Assembly (NCBI GenBank): GCA_900554415.1
Contig: USGU01000003.1
Span: forward strand, 62,001 to 126,000
Direction: 5' to 3'
DNA: 64,000 nucleotides
DNA from: an uncultured Lachnospiraceae bacterium
GTDB lineage: Bacteria; Bacillota; Clostridia; Lachnospirales; Lachnospiraceae
Shown one piece after another: positions 52,939-60,855 of this stretch. Position numbers and translations under genes: made by a program. The notes under the pieces are model-generated. The model made no database searches. It saw nothing but the letters and a program-made list of their open reading frames with translations, and had not been told where the DNA came from. Positions within the stretch are counted from its first letter, which is position 1. Every line of letters begins with the position of its first letter.

Positions 52939-53802
52939 TGGATTCCGGTAATCCAGATAGTCTAAAAAACGTTTTACTGCAACAGAGGCAGAATTTTTAT
53001 CTTTGAGTGCGAGACAGATCTGACGGTAAGCAGGCACATCAAGTTCTTTTGTAATCACATGGTATGGGATTCTCTTCAAAATGAGCTGAGGAAGAAGACT
53101 GATACCAAGTCCGCTTTCTACCATGGACATAATCGCATAATCATCCCAGGTAGTGAATCGTATATCTGGTGTAATATTGTAGGTTGCCAGAAATTCTGAA
53201 ATCTCAGCTTTTTCCCCTTTTTCCATTAACATAAATGGAGAATCACAAAGTGCTGCTACCGGAAATGCGGATAAATCTGCAAGAGGATGAGTTTCCGGCA
53301 TGACTACCAGTAACGGATCTTTCTCTAAAAAAATAGTCTCAAATTCTGGGTGTGTAGGAAGACAGACAAATCCACAATCTACACGTCCTTCTGAAATCCA
53401 TTTTTCAATCTCTGCATAATCACCAAGCAGAAGTTCATAATCAATGTCAGGATAGTCTTTTTGAAATTCCTTGATGATGTTAGGAAGCCAATGTGTAGCG
53501 GTGCTGGAAAAGGTGCCGATACGGATCAGACCAGATTGTAGTCCGTTTAACTCATCCACCTGCATCTGTAATTTCTCATATTCATCTACAATATTTTTAG
53601 CATGAGGCAAGAGCTTCAGACCATCAGAGGTAAGCTTGACACCGCCCTTACCACGCTCCAGTAACGTAACACCCCACTCTTTTTCCAAATTACCAATCAT
53701 GCGGCTGATACCGGACTGGGAGTAGCTAAGCTTTTCACCGGCTTTCGAGAAACTGCCGTATTCTACCGCTTTTACAAAAGACATATATTTTTGAATACCC
53801 AT
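52933..53802 (-). CDS. LysR-family regulator divergent from grdE
   Basis: The 289-residue protein has an N-terminal winged helix-turn-helix (FVKAVEYGSFSKAGEKLSYSQSGISRMIGNLEKEW) and an effector domain (IRIGTFSSTATHWLPNIIKEF...). It is read away from grdE across a 375-base control region with repeated TTATC...GAT boxes and is the most likely regulator of grdE-grdB. The effector is unknown. Confidence 0.87.
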   Translation of the reverse strand: MGIQKYMSFVKAVEYGSFSKAGEKLSYSQSGISRMIGNLEKEWGVTLLERGKGGVKLTSDGLKLLPHAKNIVDEYEKLQMQVDELNGLQSGLIRIGTFSSTATHWLPNIIKEFQKDYPDIDYELLLGDYAEIEKWISEGRVDCGFVCLPTHPEFETIFLEKDPLLVVMPETHPLADLSAFPVAALCDSPFMLMEKGEKAEISEFLATYNITPDIRFTTWDDYAIMSMVESGLGISLLPQLILKRIPYHVITKELDVPAYRQICLALKDKNSASVAVKRFLDYLDYRNPK

Positions 53803-54069
53803 ACATCTACCGTCCTTGTCTTATTTTAAGGATAAAATCTTTTGTGTTATCAAGATTATTACCACCCTTATCATACGATGAATCGATTGTAAAAACAAGA
53901 AAATTATTGAAATTATCACACGATACAACTTATAGATAAAACAAATAGATTGAATGTCAAAAAAATGTCAATAGAAAATGTCGAAAAAAATAATTTTCGG
54001 TAAAATAACAAAAATACACAAAAAAATATGTGAAAAGTGCAACAAAATCAAAAAGTGTGCCGAAAATAC

Positions 54070-54098
54070 TTGAAAGTTATCGCGATTAGATTTATAAT
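54070..54098 (+). promoter_or_regulatory. Promoter of grdE-grdB
   Basis: TTGAAA (54070-54075) and TATAAT (54093-54098) have ideal 17-base spacing. The spacer holds a GTTATCGCGATTA box, so binding there would block RNA polymerase. Confidence 0.7.
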
Positions 54099-54102
54099 AC
54101 AG

Positions 54103-54140
54103 CCATAGAAAAATAAGTCGTTTATTTTTTTTATCTATGG
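54103..54140 (+). other. Leader hairpin before grdE
   Basis: CCATAGA (54103-54109) pairs with TCTATGG (54134-54140), and A-rich pairs with T-rich sequence inside. It lies just after the expected transcription start, between the two GTTATCGCGATTA copies, and may act on mRNA stability or attenuation. Confidence 0.4.
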
Positions 54141-54177
54141 GTTATCGCGATTACAAATTTCAAAGGAGGGAATGCAT

Positions 54178-55464
54178 ATGAAATTGGAACTTGGTAAATT
54201 CGAGATTAAAGATATCCAATTTGCAGACAAATCGTACATTGAAAATCACGTACTCTACGTAAATAAGGAGGAAGTGGAAGCATTAGTACTGGAAGATGAC
54301 AAACTTATCGGATGTAAGTTAGACATCGCAAGACCAGGAGAAGCAACACGTATCACTCCAGTTAAAGACGTTATTGAGCCTCGTGTAAAGGTAAGCGGGG
54401 GAGAAATGTTCCCAGGCGTTATCGGAAAAGTATCTCCACAGGTTGGAAGTGGAAGAACTCATGCGCTGGACGGCTGTACAGTAGTTACAGTTGGTAGAAT
54501 CGTTGGTTTCCAGGAAGGTGTTATTGATATGAGTGGTGTAGCTGCTGATTACTGCCCATTCTCTAAAACAGTAAACCTCTGTGTAGTAATTGAACCACAG
54601 GAAGGACTGGAAACACATGTATATGAAAGAGCAGGACGTATGGCAGGACTTAAGGTTGCAACATACCTTGGAGAATTAGCTAGAAATCTTGAACCAGATA
54701 CATTAGAAGTATATGAAACAAAACCTGTTTTCGAACAGGCAGCTCAGTACCCTGATCTTCCAAAGGTTGGATACATTCATATGCTTCAGTCACAGGGACT
54801 TCTTCATGATACATACTATTATGGAGTAGATGCAAAACAGATCGTACCAACATTCATGTACCCAACAGAAATCATGGATGGAGCAATTGTTTCTGGTAAC
54901 TGTGTTGCCCCATGTGATAAAGTTACAACATATCATCATCTTCATAACCCAGTTATTGATGAGTGCTACAAACATCATGGAAAAGATATCAACTTTATGG
55001 GTGTTATCTTAACAAATGAAAACGTATTCCTGGCAGACAAAGAAAGACATTCTGATATGGTTGCTAAGTTTACAAACTGGCTTGGACTTGATGGCGTTCT
55101 TATTACAGAAGAAGGATACGGAAATCCAGATACAGACCTTATGATGAACTGCCGCAAGGTAGAACGTGCAGGAACAAAGGTTACATTGATTACTGACGAA
55201 TTCCCAGGAAAAGATGGTAAGTCACAGTCACTTGCAGATACATGTGAAGAAGCAACAGCACTTGCATCTTGTGGACAGGGAAATATGACACTTCAGTTCC
55301 CAGCAATGGATAAGGTTATTGGTACTCAGGATTACATTGAAAGCCAGATCGGTGGATGGGCTGGATGTATCAATGAAGATGGCTCATTTGAAGCTGAAAT
55401 TCAGATTATCATTGCTTCAACAATTGCAAATGGTTTCAACAAACTTGCTGCAAGAGGATACTAG
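54178..55464 (+). CDS. grdE: Glycine/sarcosine/betaine reductase component B proprotein
   Basis: The 428-residue protein is the length of GrdE. It has VSGGEMFPGVIGKVSPQVGSGRTHALDG and, at Asn241-Cys242 in VSGNCVAPCDKVTTYHHL, the site where GrdE-type proteins split and turn the cysteine into a pyruvoyl group that binds the substrate amine. Component B activates the amine and hands its carbon part to selenoprotein A. AAAGGAGGG favours ATG 54178 over 54172. Whether it is the glycine (GrdE), sarcosine (GrdG) or betaine (GrdI) form is not readable. High-expression codon bias. Confidence 0.9.
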   Translation: MKLELGKFEIKDIQFADKSYIENHVLYVNKEEVEALVLEDDKLIGCKLDIARPGEATRITPVKDVIEPRVKVSGGEMFPGVIGKVSPQVGSGRTHALDGCTVVTVGRIVGFQEGVIDMSGVAADYCPFSKTVNLCVVIEPQEGLETHVYERAGRMAGLKVATYLGELARNLEPDTLEVYETKPVFEQAAQYPDLPKVGYIHMLQSQGLLHDTYYYGVDAKQIVPTFMYPTEIMDGAIVSGNCVAPCDKVTTYHHLHNPVIDECYKHHGKDINFMGVILTNENVFLADKERHSDMVAKFTNWLGLDGVLITEEGYGNPDTDLMMNCRKVERAGTKVTLITDEFPGKDGKSQSLADTCEEATALASCGQGNMTLQFPAMDKVIGTQDYIESQIGGWAGCINEDGSFEAEIQIIIASTIANGFNKLAARGY

Positions 55465-55488
55465 GATACTGAGAAGGAGGATACAGTT

Positions 55489-56805
55489 ATGGCAAAATAT
55501 AAAATCGTTCATTATTTGAATCAGTTCTTCGCTGGTATCGGTGGAGAAGATAAAGCTGATTTCGCTCCAGAAGTAAGAGAAGATGTTCTCGGACCTGGAT
55601 TAGCTCTTAAGGCAGGACTTGGAGAAGACTACGAAATCGTTGCTACTGTTATCTGCGGTGACAACTATTTTGGAGAAAATCTTGACCTTGCAACAGATAC
55701 CATTATCGATATGGTTAAGAAATACAACCCAGATGTATTTGTAGCTGGACCAGCATTTAACGCAGGACGTTATGGTGTGGCTTGTGGTACAATCTGTAAA
55801 GCAGTAGAAGAAAGACTTGGCATTCCGGTATTATCTGGTATGTACATTGAAAACCCAGGTGCTGATATGTTTAAGAAGGATGTTATCCTTGTTGAAACAG
55901 GAAACTCAGCAGCAACAATGAGAAAAGCAGTTCCGAAGTTCGTGAACCTGATTGAAAAGATGGCAACAGGCGCAGAAATCCTTGGACCAAAGATTGAAGG
56001 ATATCTGGAAAGAGGAATCCGTGTAAACTACTTCGCAGAAGAACGTGGAGCAACACGTGGTTTACAGATGCTTCTTAAGAAAATGGCTGGAGAACCATTT
56101 GAAACAGATCTTCCAATGCCTAAATTCGACAGAGTGGAACCAGCAGCACCAATCGCAGACCTTTCTAAGGCTAAAATCGCTGTTGTTACATCCAGTGGTG
56201 TTGTTCCACTTGGAAACCCAGACCACATTGAATCATCCAATGCCACAAAATTTGGTTACTATTCAATCGAAGGAATGGATACATTATCAAAAGATGACTT
56301 CTTTACTGTACATGGTGGATATGACCGTCAGTTCGTATTGGAAAATCCAAACCTTGCAGTACCAATCGATGCACTTCGTAAATTGGAAAAAGAAGGTATG
56401 TTTGGTAAATTAGTAGATTACTTTGCAACTACAACCGGTACTGGTACAGCTACTGGATCTGCTGCTAAATTCGGTGATGCAATCGGACAGAGACTGAAAG
56501 CAGAAGGCGTAGACGGTGTCATCCTTACCAGTACTTGAGGTACCTGTACACGTTGCGGTGCAACGATGGTAAAAGGTATTGAAAAATACGGTATCCCTGT
56601 AGTTCATGTAGCTACTGTAGTTCCGATTTCTAAGACAATCGGTGCAAACAGAATCGTTCCAGCAATTGGTATTCCATATCCACTTGGAGATGTAACACAG
56701 AGTGATGAAGATTCTTACAAGATTCGTGAAAGACTTTGTGTCAGAGCATTAAAAGCTCTTACAGTACCAGTTACAGAACAGACAGTATTTGAAAAAGATA
56801 TTTAA
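55489..56805 (+). CDS. grdB: Reductase component B selenoprotein subunit, TGA = selenocysteine at 56536-56538
   Basis: The frame continues through one TGA at 56536-56538 and ends with TAA at 56803-56805, giving 438 residues with selenocysteine at 350 in the motif U-G-T-C-T-R-C, the GrdB/F/H active site. Sequence after the TGA (MVKGIEKYGIPVVHVATVVP...) is plainly coding. A stem-loop right after the TGA fits a bacterial SECIS element. The N-terminal part (CGDNYFGENL, VAGPAFNAGRYGVACG) is also typical. It forms component B with the preceding gene product. No GrdA, C or D is in the window. A gene caller that stops at TGA would give a 349-residue fragment. Confidence 0.93.
56541..56573 (+). ncRNA. 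Bacterial SECIS element in grdB
   Basis: Starting two bases after the TGA, TACC can pair with GGTA, and CGTTGC (56551-56556) pairs perfectly with GCAACG (56560-56565) around a GGT loop. A small hairpin with G in the loop about 12-20 bases after the TGA is what bacterial SelB needs. Confidence 0.75.
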
Positions 56806-56839
56806 ATATTGCAATTAAATCGGACTTTTAGTGTGAGGA

Positions 56840-56869
56840 TTTCAGGTGGCAAATTGCTGCCACCTGAAA
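56840..56869 (+). terminator. Hairpin after grdB
   Basis: TTTCAGGTGGCA and TGCCACCTGAAA form a perfect 12-bp stem with a 6-base loop. It lacks a T-run, so it may be a partial terminator or an mRNA 3' end stabiliser before the symporter gene. Confidence 0.65.
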
Positions 56870-56963
56870 AATAAGGTCTGATTTGTTAAAAAGAAAACAA
56901 TGTTAAATGGGAAATGTTAGGATGAACTCGGAGAAAGAATTTTCTCCAGGAAGGAGAGTGCTT

Positions 56964-58331
56964 ATGAGTACGAATGCAAGTGGCGAAGCGAAATTTAATT
57001 CTCGATTTGGTTATATTATGGTGGCGGCCGGAGCTGCTATCGGTTTAGGTAACATTTGGAAATTCCCATATCTGGCATACCGTGGAGGTGGAGGAATCTT
57101 CCTTATCACTTACATTATCATCATCATGCTGATGGCACATCCAATGGTAGAGATGGAAACAGCAATTGGTCGTTATGGTGGTGGAGATACGGTTACCTGT
57201 TTTGAAAAGATTAATCCAAAATGGGGATTCGTAGGCTGGATAGCAAACTTATGTACCATTATGATTAACATGTTCTATGTAGTTATCGGTGGATGGGTTC
57301 TGAAATATGCAATTACATTTATCACAGGTGCTAACTTTGGTAGTGATGTTGACGCATTTTATAATAACTTTATCAGTAAACCGGTAGAACCACTTATTTA
57401 CACAGCAATCGTGTTATTCATTACATCAGGACTTCTGTTATTTGGTATTACAGAAATCGTAGAGAAAGTAACAAAGGTTATCATGCCTGCATTATTTGTT
57501 CTTTTGATTATCTGTGGATTCTATGCATGCTTCTCGGTAGAAGGCGCAGTAGAAGGTTTGAAATATTACTTATTACCAGCTCCACAGAATTTCAGCGTTA
57601 AAGTATTTGCGGATGCAGCAACTCAGGTATTGTTCTCAGTTGGTATCGGCTGGGGTATCTTTACAACCTTAGGTATTAATGTTCCGAAGGAAAATAATCT
57701 GAAAGGTGATGCACTTTTAGTATCTGTATGTGATACTGCGGCAGCTATTACAGCTGGTTTCGTAGTAATTCCTTCTGCATATGGTGCAGGAATTGAACTT
57801 ACAGCAGGACCTAAATTGTTGTTCATCGTTATGTCTGGTATTTTTGCTAACTTACCAGGTGGAAGAATCATCGGTAGTTTCTTCTTCATAGCAGTATTAT
57901 TTGCAGTATTCTCTTCACTGTTCACATTCTTTGAAATCGGAATCCGAACATTTGAAGTAAAACTGAAATTAGGTCGTAAAAAAGCCGTTGCAGTTGCAAC
58001 ACTTATCATTGGTGCCGGTAACATTTTAGTATCTCTTGGATTTGGACCACTTTCATGGTGCAAGCTTCCATGGCCAAGTTTCCAGGGAATGGCTTATTAT
58101 AACTTCCTCGACTGGTTTGACTGCTTTACAGCATATGTATTACTTCCACTTGGATGTTTACTGATTTGTATGTTTGTCAAATTTGTATGGGGCTGGGAAG
58201 GATACGAAAAAGAATTATTCATGGATGGACGTGATGGAAAACTTAAACCGTTTGACAAAATCCTTACAACATTTGTAGTACCTGCATTCATGGTTATCAT
58301 TCTTCTTAACGTATTTGGTGTTATCGTATAA
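56964..58331 (+). CDS. Neurotransmitter:sodium symporter family transporter
   Basis: The 455-residue transporter has about 11-12 helices. Its first helix, AAIGLGNIWKFPYLAYRGGGG, carries the family's unwound sodium/substrate-binding segment. FSVGIGWGIFTTLGI in helix 6 also fits. It imports an amino acid or amine with sodium. GGAAGGAGAGTGC favours ATG 56964 over ATGs at 56907 and 56922. Directly after grdB, it probably brings in the reductase substrate. High-expression codon bias like grdEB. Confidence 0.92.
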   Translation: MSTNASGEAKFNSRFGYIMVAAGAAIGLGNIWKFPYLAYRGGGGIFLITYIIIIMLMAHPMVEMETAIGRYGGGDTVTCFEKINPKWGFVGWIANLCTIMINMFYVVIGGWVLKYAITFITGANFGSDVDAFYNNFISKPVEPLIYTAIVLFITSGLLLFGITEIVEKVTKVIMPALFVLLIICGFYACFSVEGAVEGLKYYLLPAPQNFSVKVFADAATQVLFSVGIGWGIFTTLGINVPKENNLKGDALLVSVCDTAAAITAGFVVIPSAYGAGIELTAGPKLLFIVMSGIFANLPGGRIIGSFFFIAVLFAVFSSLFTFFEIGIRTFEVKLKLGRKKAVAVATLIIGAGNILVSLGFGPLSWCKLPWPSFQGMAYYNFLDWFDCFTAYVLLPLGCLLICMFVKFVWGWEGYEKELFMDGRDGKLKPFDKILTTFVVPAFMVIILLNVFGVIV

Positions 58332-58376
58332 GTACATACATATACGGAAGAAAAATTTTATAAGTTATTGATTAAG

Positions 58377-58410
58377 GGGCTGTCGCAAGGATAGTTGTGA
58401 CAGCCCTGTT
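58377..58410 (+). terminator. Terminator after the symporter gene
   Basis: GGGCTGTCGC and GTGACAGCCC pair around a 10-base loop, followed by TGTTTTC. Confidence 0.75.
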
Positions 58411-58430
58411 TTCATAGGAGGGTTACGAAT

Positions 58431-59138
58431 ATGAGTATGGACATGAGAAAAGCGGAATGTTATAATCATAATAATGAGTTAATCAAATCATTTGATAAAG
58501 AGAGGTCACCTATGAAAACAAAGATTCGAACAGCAAATGAAGAAATCCACGGATGGGTATTTCCACTTATTTTCATCAGTGTATATGCTGCGTTTTTCAT
58601 CTATCAGATGATAACAAAAGGATTTTCTGAGACATTAGTATTTCTGCTGATTTTGGGATTATTATTCCCAATCCAGTATTTGAAAGTTATAAGGCGCTCT
58701 TTTAAGTTCAGACAGCTGCATGAACACTTTGTCAGAGAATATCAGCCTGAAAGAGGACGCATTTACAAGATTACGAAAGAACTGCCAAAAGAAGGGCAGG
58801 AGAATAAAATACATTATTATTTACATATTGAAATCTTAAATTCACATGGACAGCTTGTAAGAAAAGTAAAAAGTGAAGCTTATTACAAACCGCTTCATAA
58901 ATATCTGGCTTCTCCGGAAGTTGATGTTTATTATGACAAGCAAAATAAATATTTTGTAGTGGATGGATTTCGGTTGAAAGAGAATGAGAACGAACCAGAT
59001 ATTGCACTGGAGAGTTCTAACGTATATGATGACATGTTGCTTCCAAAGAGACAGTATACGCTTGCTGAAAAAATCATTTGGATTGGTGGAAGTATTATCA
59101 TTGCGGTTCAGCTTATTCTTTACTTTATTTGGAGATAA
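58431..59138 (+). CDS. Membrane protein of unknown function, 235 aa
   Basis: It has two N-terminal helices (WVFPLIFISVYAAFFIYQMI near 40-60, then TLVFLLILGLLFPIQYL), a central soluble part of about 110 residues with beta-rich character, and a C-terminal helix (KIIWIGGSIIIAVQLILYFIW). GGAGGGTTACG precedes ATG 58431; an ATG at 58512 would shorten it. I recognise no family. It lies between the symporter and pta with terminators on both sides. Confidence 0.7.
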   Translation: MSMDMRKAECYNHNNELIKSFDKERSPMKTKIRTANEEIHGWVFPLIFISVYAAFFIYQMITKGFSETLVFLLILGLLFPIQYLKVIRRSFKFRQLHEHFVREYQPERGRIYKITKELPKEGQENKIHYYLHIEILNSHGQLVRKVKSEAYYKPLHKYLASPEVDVYYDKQNKYFVVDGFRLKENENEPDIALESSNVYDDMLLPKRQYTLAEKIIWIGGSIIIAVQLILYFIWR

Positions 59139-59213
59139 ACATATTTGATATATGATGAGAGATAGATTGTATGGTTATTAAGTGAGTTTTTTACATATAC
59201 CCCTCTATACCTG

Positions 59214-59248
59214 AGAACCCGTAGAACTTGTTTCTGCGGGTTCTTTTT
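59214..59248 (+). terminator. Terminator after the 235-aa membrane protein gene
   Basis: AGAACCCGTAGAA and TTTCTGCGGGTTCT pair around CTTG with one G-T, followed by TTTTT. The 330-base gap 59139-59468 holds this terminator and the promoter at 59350; I see nothing else in it. Confidence 0.85.
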
Positions 59249-59349
59249 ACATAACAACGTGTGTTTCCCTCCAATAAATGTCATGCATTACGAACATATC
59301 TATCTGTTTTTGTCATACAAAGTATGAGAAAGGTGCGGATTCAGAATTA

Positions 59350-59378
59350 TTGACAAATGAGCGGGACAGGTTTATTAT
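59350..59378 (+). promoter_or_regulatory. Sigma-A promoter before the 70-aa membrane protein and pta
   Basis: TTGACA (59350-59355) and TATTAT (59373-59378) have 17-base spacing, 90 bases before the start at 59469. Confidence 0.7.
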
Positions 59379-59468
59379 GCAATCACCATAAGAAATCTCA
59401 AAGAGCTCAAGAGAAAAATGGTATCAGTATATAGGGATTATGTATGTAATATGGAAGGAGTAATTAAT

Positions 59469-59681
59469 ATGTTAGAAATGGTAGTTGCAATTATTGTATT
59501 TGGCGCTCTGCTTGGTTTAATCGTGAAAGGTCTTACAGATAAGGATCAGACATGCAAACAGTATTCACTTTTATCTAATCCTGCATTTGCAATGTACAAT
59601 GAAGGAAAAGAAGGAAAAGAAGTAAAAGCTGAAAACGATACAAGTTATGTTTTACATCCTATGGGAAAAATGGTACATTAG
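59469..59681 (+). CDS. Small single-pass membrane protein, 70 aa, unknown function
   Basis: The protein has an N-terminal membrane helix (MVVAIIVFGALLGLIV) and a soluble tail of about 50 residues (NPAFAMYNEGKEGKEVKAEN). AAGGAGTAATTA before ATG 59469 fixes the start; an ATG at 59418 has no ribosome site. It has its own strong promoter and precedes pta by 59 bases. It may be a transporter helper, but I recognise no family. Confidence 0.65.
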   Translation: MLEMVVAIIVFGALLGLIVKGLTDKDQTCKQYSLLSNPAFAMYNEGKEGKEVKAENDTSYVLHPMGKMVH

Positions 59682-59740
59682 TATTATCTCATGTCTCTGT
59701 ACATCGAGACGGATATAGGATATAAAGGAGGATGTTGACA

Positions 59741-60733
59741 ATGAGCGATAAGAAGATATTTGGCAAAATGATCAACAAACTAAAAGAAAGCCCGAAGACA
59801 ATTGTTTTCACCGAAGGAACAGACCCAAGAATTCTGGAAGCAGCATCAAGACTTCTGAAAGAACAGCTTATGAAGCCGGTTCTGGTAGGAAATGCTGAAG
59901 AAGTGAAAGGTGTTGCGGAAAAACACGGATTTCAGATTGATGGGGCAGACATCATTGACCCTAATCATTTTGAACGCTATGAAGAAATGGTGGATTTGTT
60001 CTGCGAACTTCGTAAGAGTAAAGGGATGACCCCGGAACAGGCAAGAGATATTCTGAAACATGCAAATTATTTCGGAACCATGCTTGTGAAGATGGGAATT
60101 GCAGATTCCCTGCTTGGTGGAGCGACTTACTCTACAGCAGACACAGTACGGCCGGCACTTCAGGTTATTAAGACCAAGCCGGGAAACAAGATTGTATCTT
60201 CGTGCTTTATCCTGAACCGTCAGAATAAGGATGGAGAAAATGAGACACTTGCAATGGCAGATTGTGCGATTAATCTGACACCTTCAGAGGATGAACTGGT
60301 AGAAATCGGAAGTGAAACAGCGGATTTTGCAAAACTTTTTGGTGTGGAGCCAAAGGTTGCATATCTCAGTTATTCTACATTAGGTTCTGGAAAAGGCGAA
60401 AGTGTTGATAAGATGCGTGCAGCAGCAGCCAAAGCGAAAGAGGCAAGACCTGATTTACCGATTGAAGGAGAACTTCAGTTTGATGCTGCGGTTTCACCAA
60501 CTGTAGCGAAAACGAAGTGTCCAGACAGCAAAGTGGCAGGTCAGGCAAACGTATTTATTTTCCCAGATATTAATGCTGGAAATATTGGCTATAAAATTGC
60601 GCAGAGGTTAGGCGGATTTGAAGCATACGGACCACTTCTTCTTGGTCTGAATGCACCAATCAACGACTTGTCCCGTGGATGTAATGCAGAAGAAGTTTAT
60701 TCCATGGCGATTATTACCGCAGCGCAGGCATAA
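59741..60733 (+). CDS. pta: Phosphate acetyltransferase
   Basis: The 330-residue protein is the short Pta form with only the catalytic PTA_PTB domain: VFTEGTDPRILEAASRLL, GGATYSTADTVRPALQVI, MADCAINLTPSEDEL, LSYSTLGSGKGESVDKM, GELQFDAAVSP and FIFPDINAGNIGYK. It interconverts acetyl-CoA and acetyl phosphate. Glycine-reductase-type systems release acetyl phosphate, so its place after the grdEB genes may be meaningful, though pta is also a general fermentation gene. AAAGGAGG favours ATG 59741 over 59732. Confidence 0.93.
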   Translation: MSDKKIFGKMINKLKESPKTIVFTEGTDPRILEAASRLLKEQLMKPVLVGNAEEVKGVAEKHGFQIDGADIIDPNHFERYEEMVDLFCELRKSKGMTPEQARDILKHANYFGTMLVKMGIADSLLGGATYSTADTVRPALQVIKTKPGNKIVSSCFILNRQNKDGENETLAMADCAINLTPSEDELVEIGSETADFAKLFGVEPKVAYLSYSTLGSGKGESVDKMRAAAAKAKEARPDLPIEGELQFDAAVSPTVAKTKCPDSKVAGQANVFIFPDINAGNIGYKIAQRLGGFEAYGPLLLGLNAPINDLSRGCNAEEVYSMAIITAAQA

Positions 60734-60769
60734 AATAGATTTAAATAAATATTTATAGAAGAAAATTAC

Positions 60770-60815
60770 AGGGATGTGACAACCGAAATGAAACGGTGTC
60801 ACATCCCTATTTTGT
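60770..60815 (+). terminator. Terminator after pta
   Basis: AGGGATGTGACA and TGTCACATCCCT form a perfect 12-bp stem around a 15-base loop, followed by ATTTTGTT. Confidence 0.88.
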
Positions 60816-60855
60816 TAATAATAAAAAAGATTTTTCCTATTGTATGTAGCGGTTA

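Larger units (their letters stand above)
53846..54153. promoter_or_regulatory. LysR-grdE control region with repeated TTATC...GAT boxes
   Basis: The 375-base space between the LysR start and grdE holds GTTATCAAGATTA (53846-53858), TTATCATACGAT (53868-53879), TTATCACACGAT (53913-53924) and two identical GTTATCGCGATTA copies (54076-54088 and 54141-54153). The last two hold the palindrome ATCGCGAT. One lies between the -35 and -10 of the grdE promoter. No riboswitch was recognised. Confidence 0.5.

Noticed and set aside
53803..54177. Glycine riboswitch before grdE
   Set aside because: No glycine-aptamer core sequence was found; the region has DNA-type repeats and a simple hairpin instead.
56536..56538. 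Premature stop making grdB a pseudogene
   Set aside because: The coding sequence continues in the same frame, the TGA sits at the known selenocysteine position with C-x-x-C following, and a SECIS-like hairpin is present.
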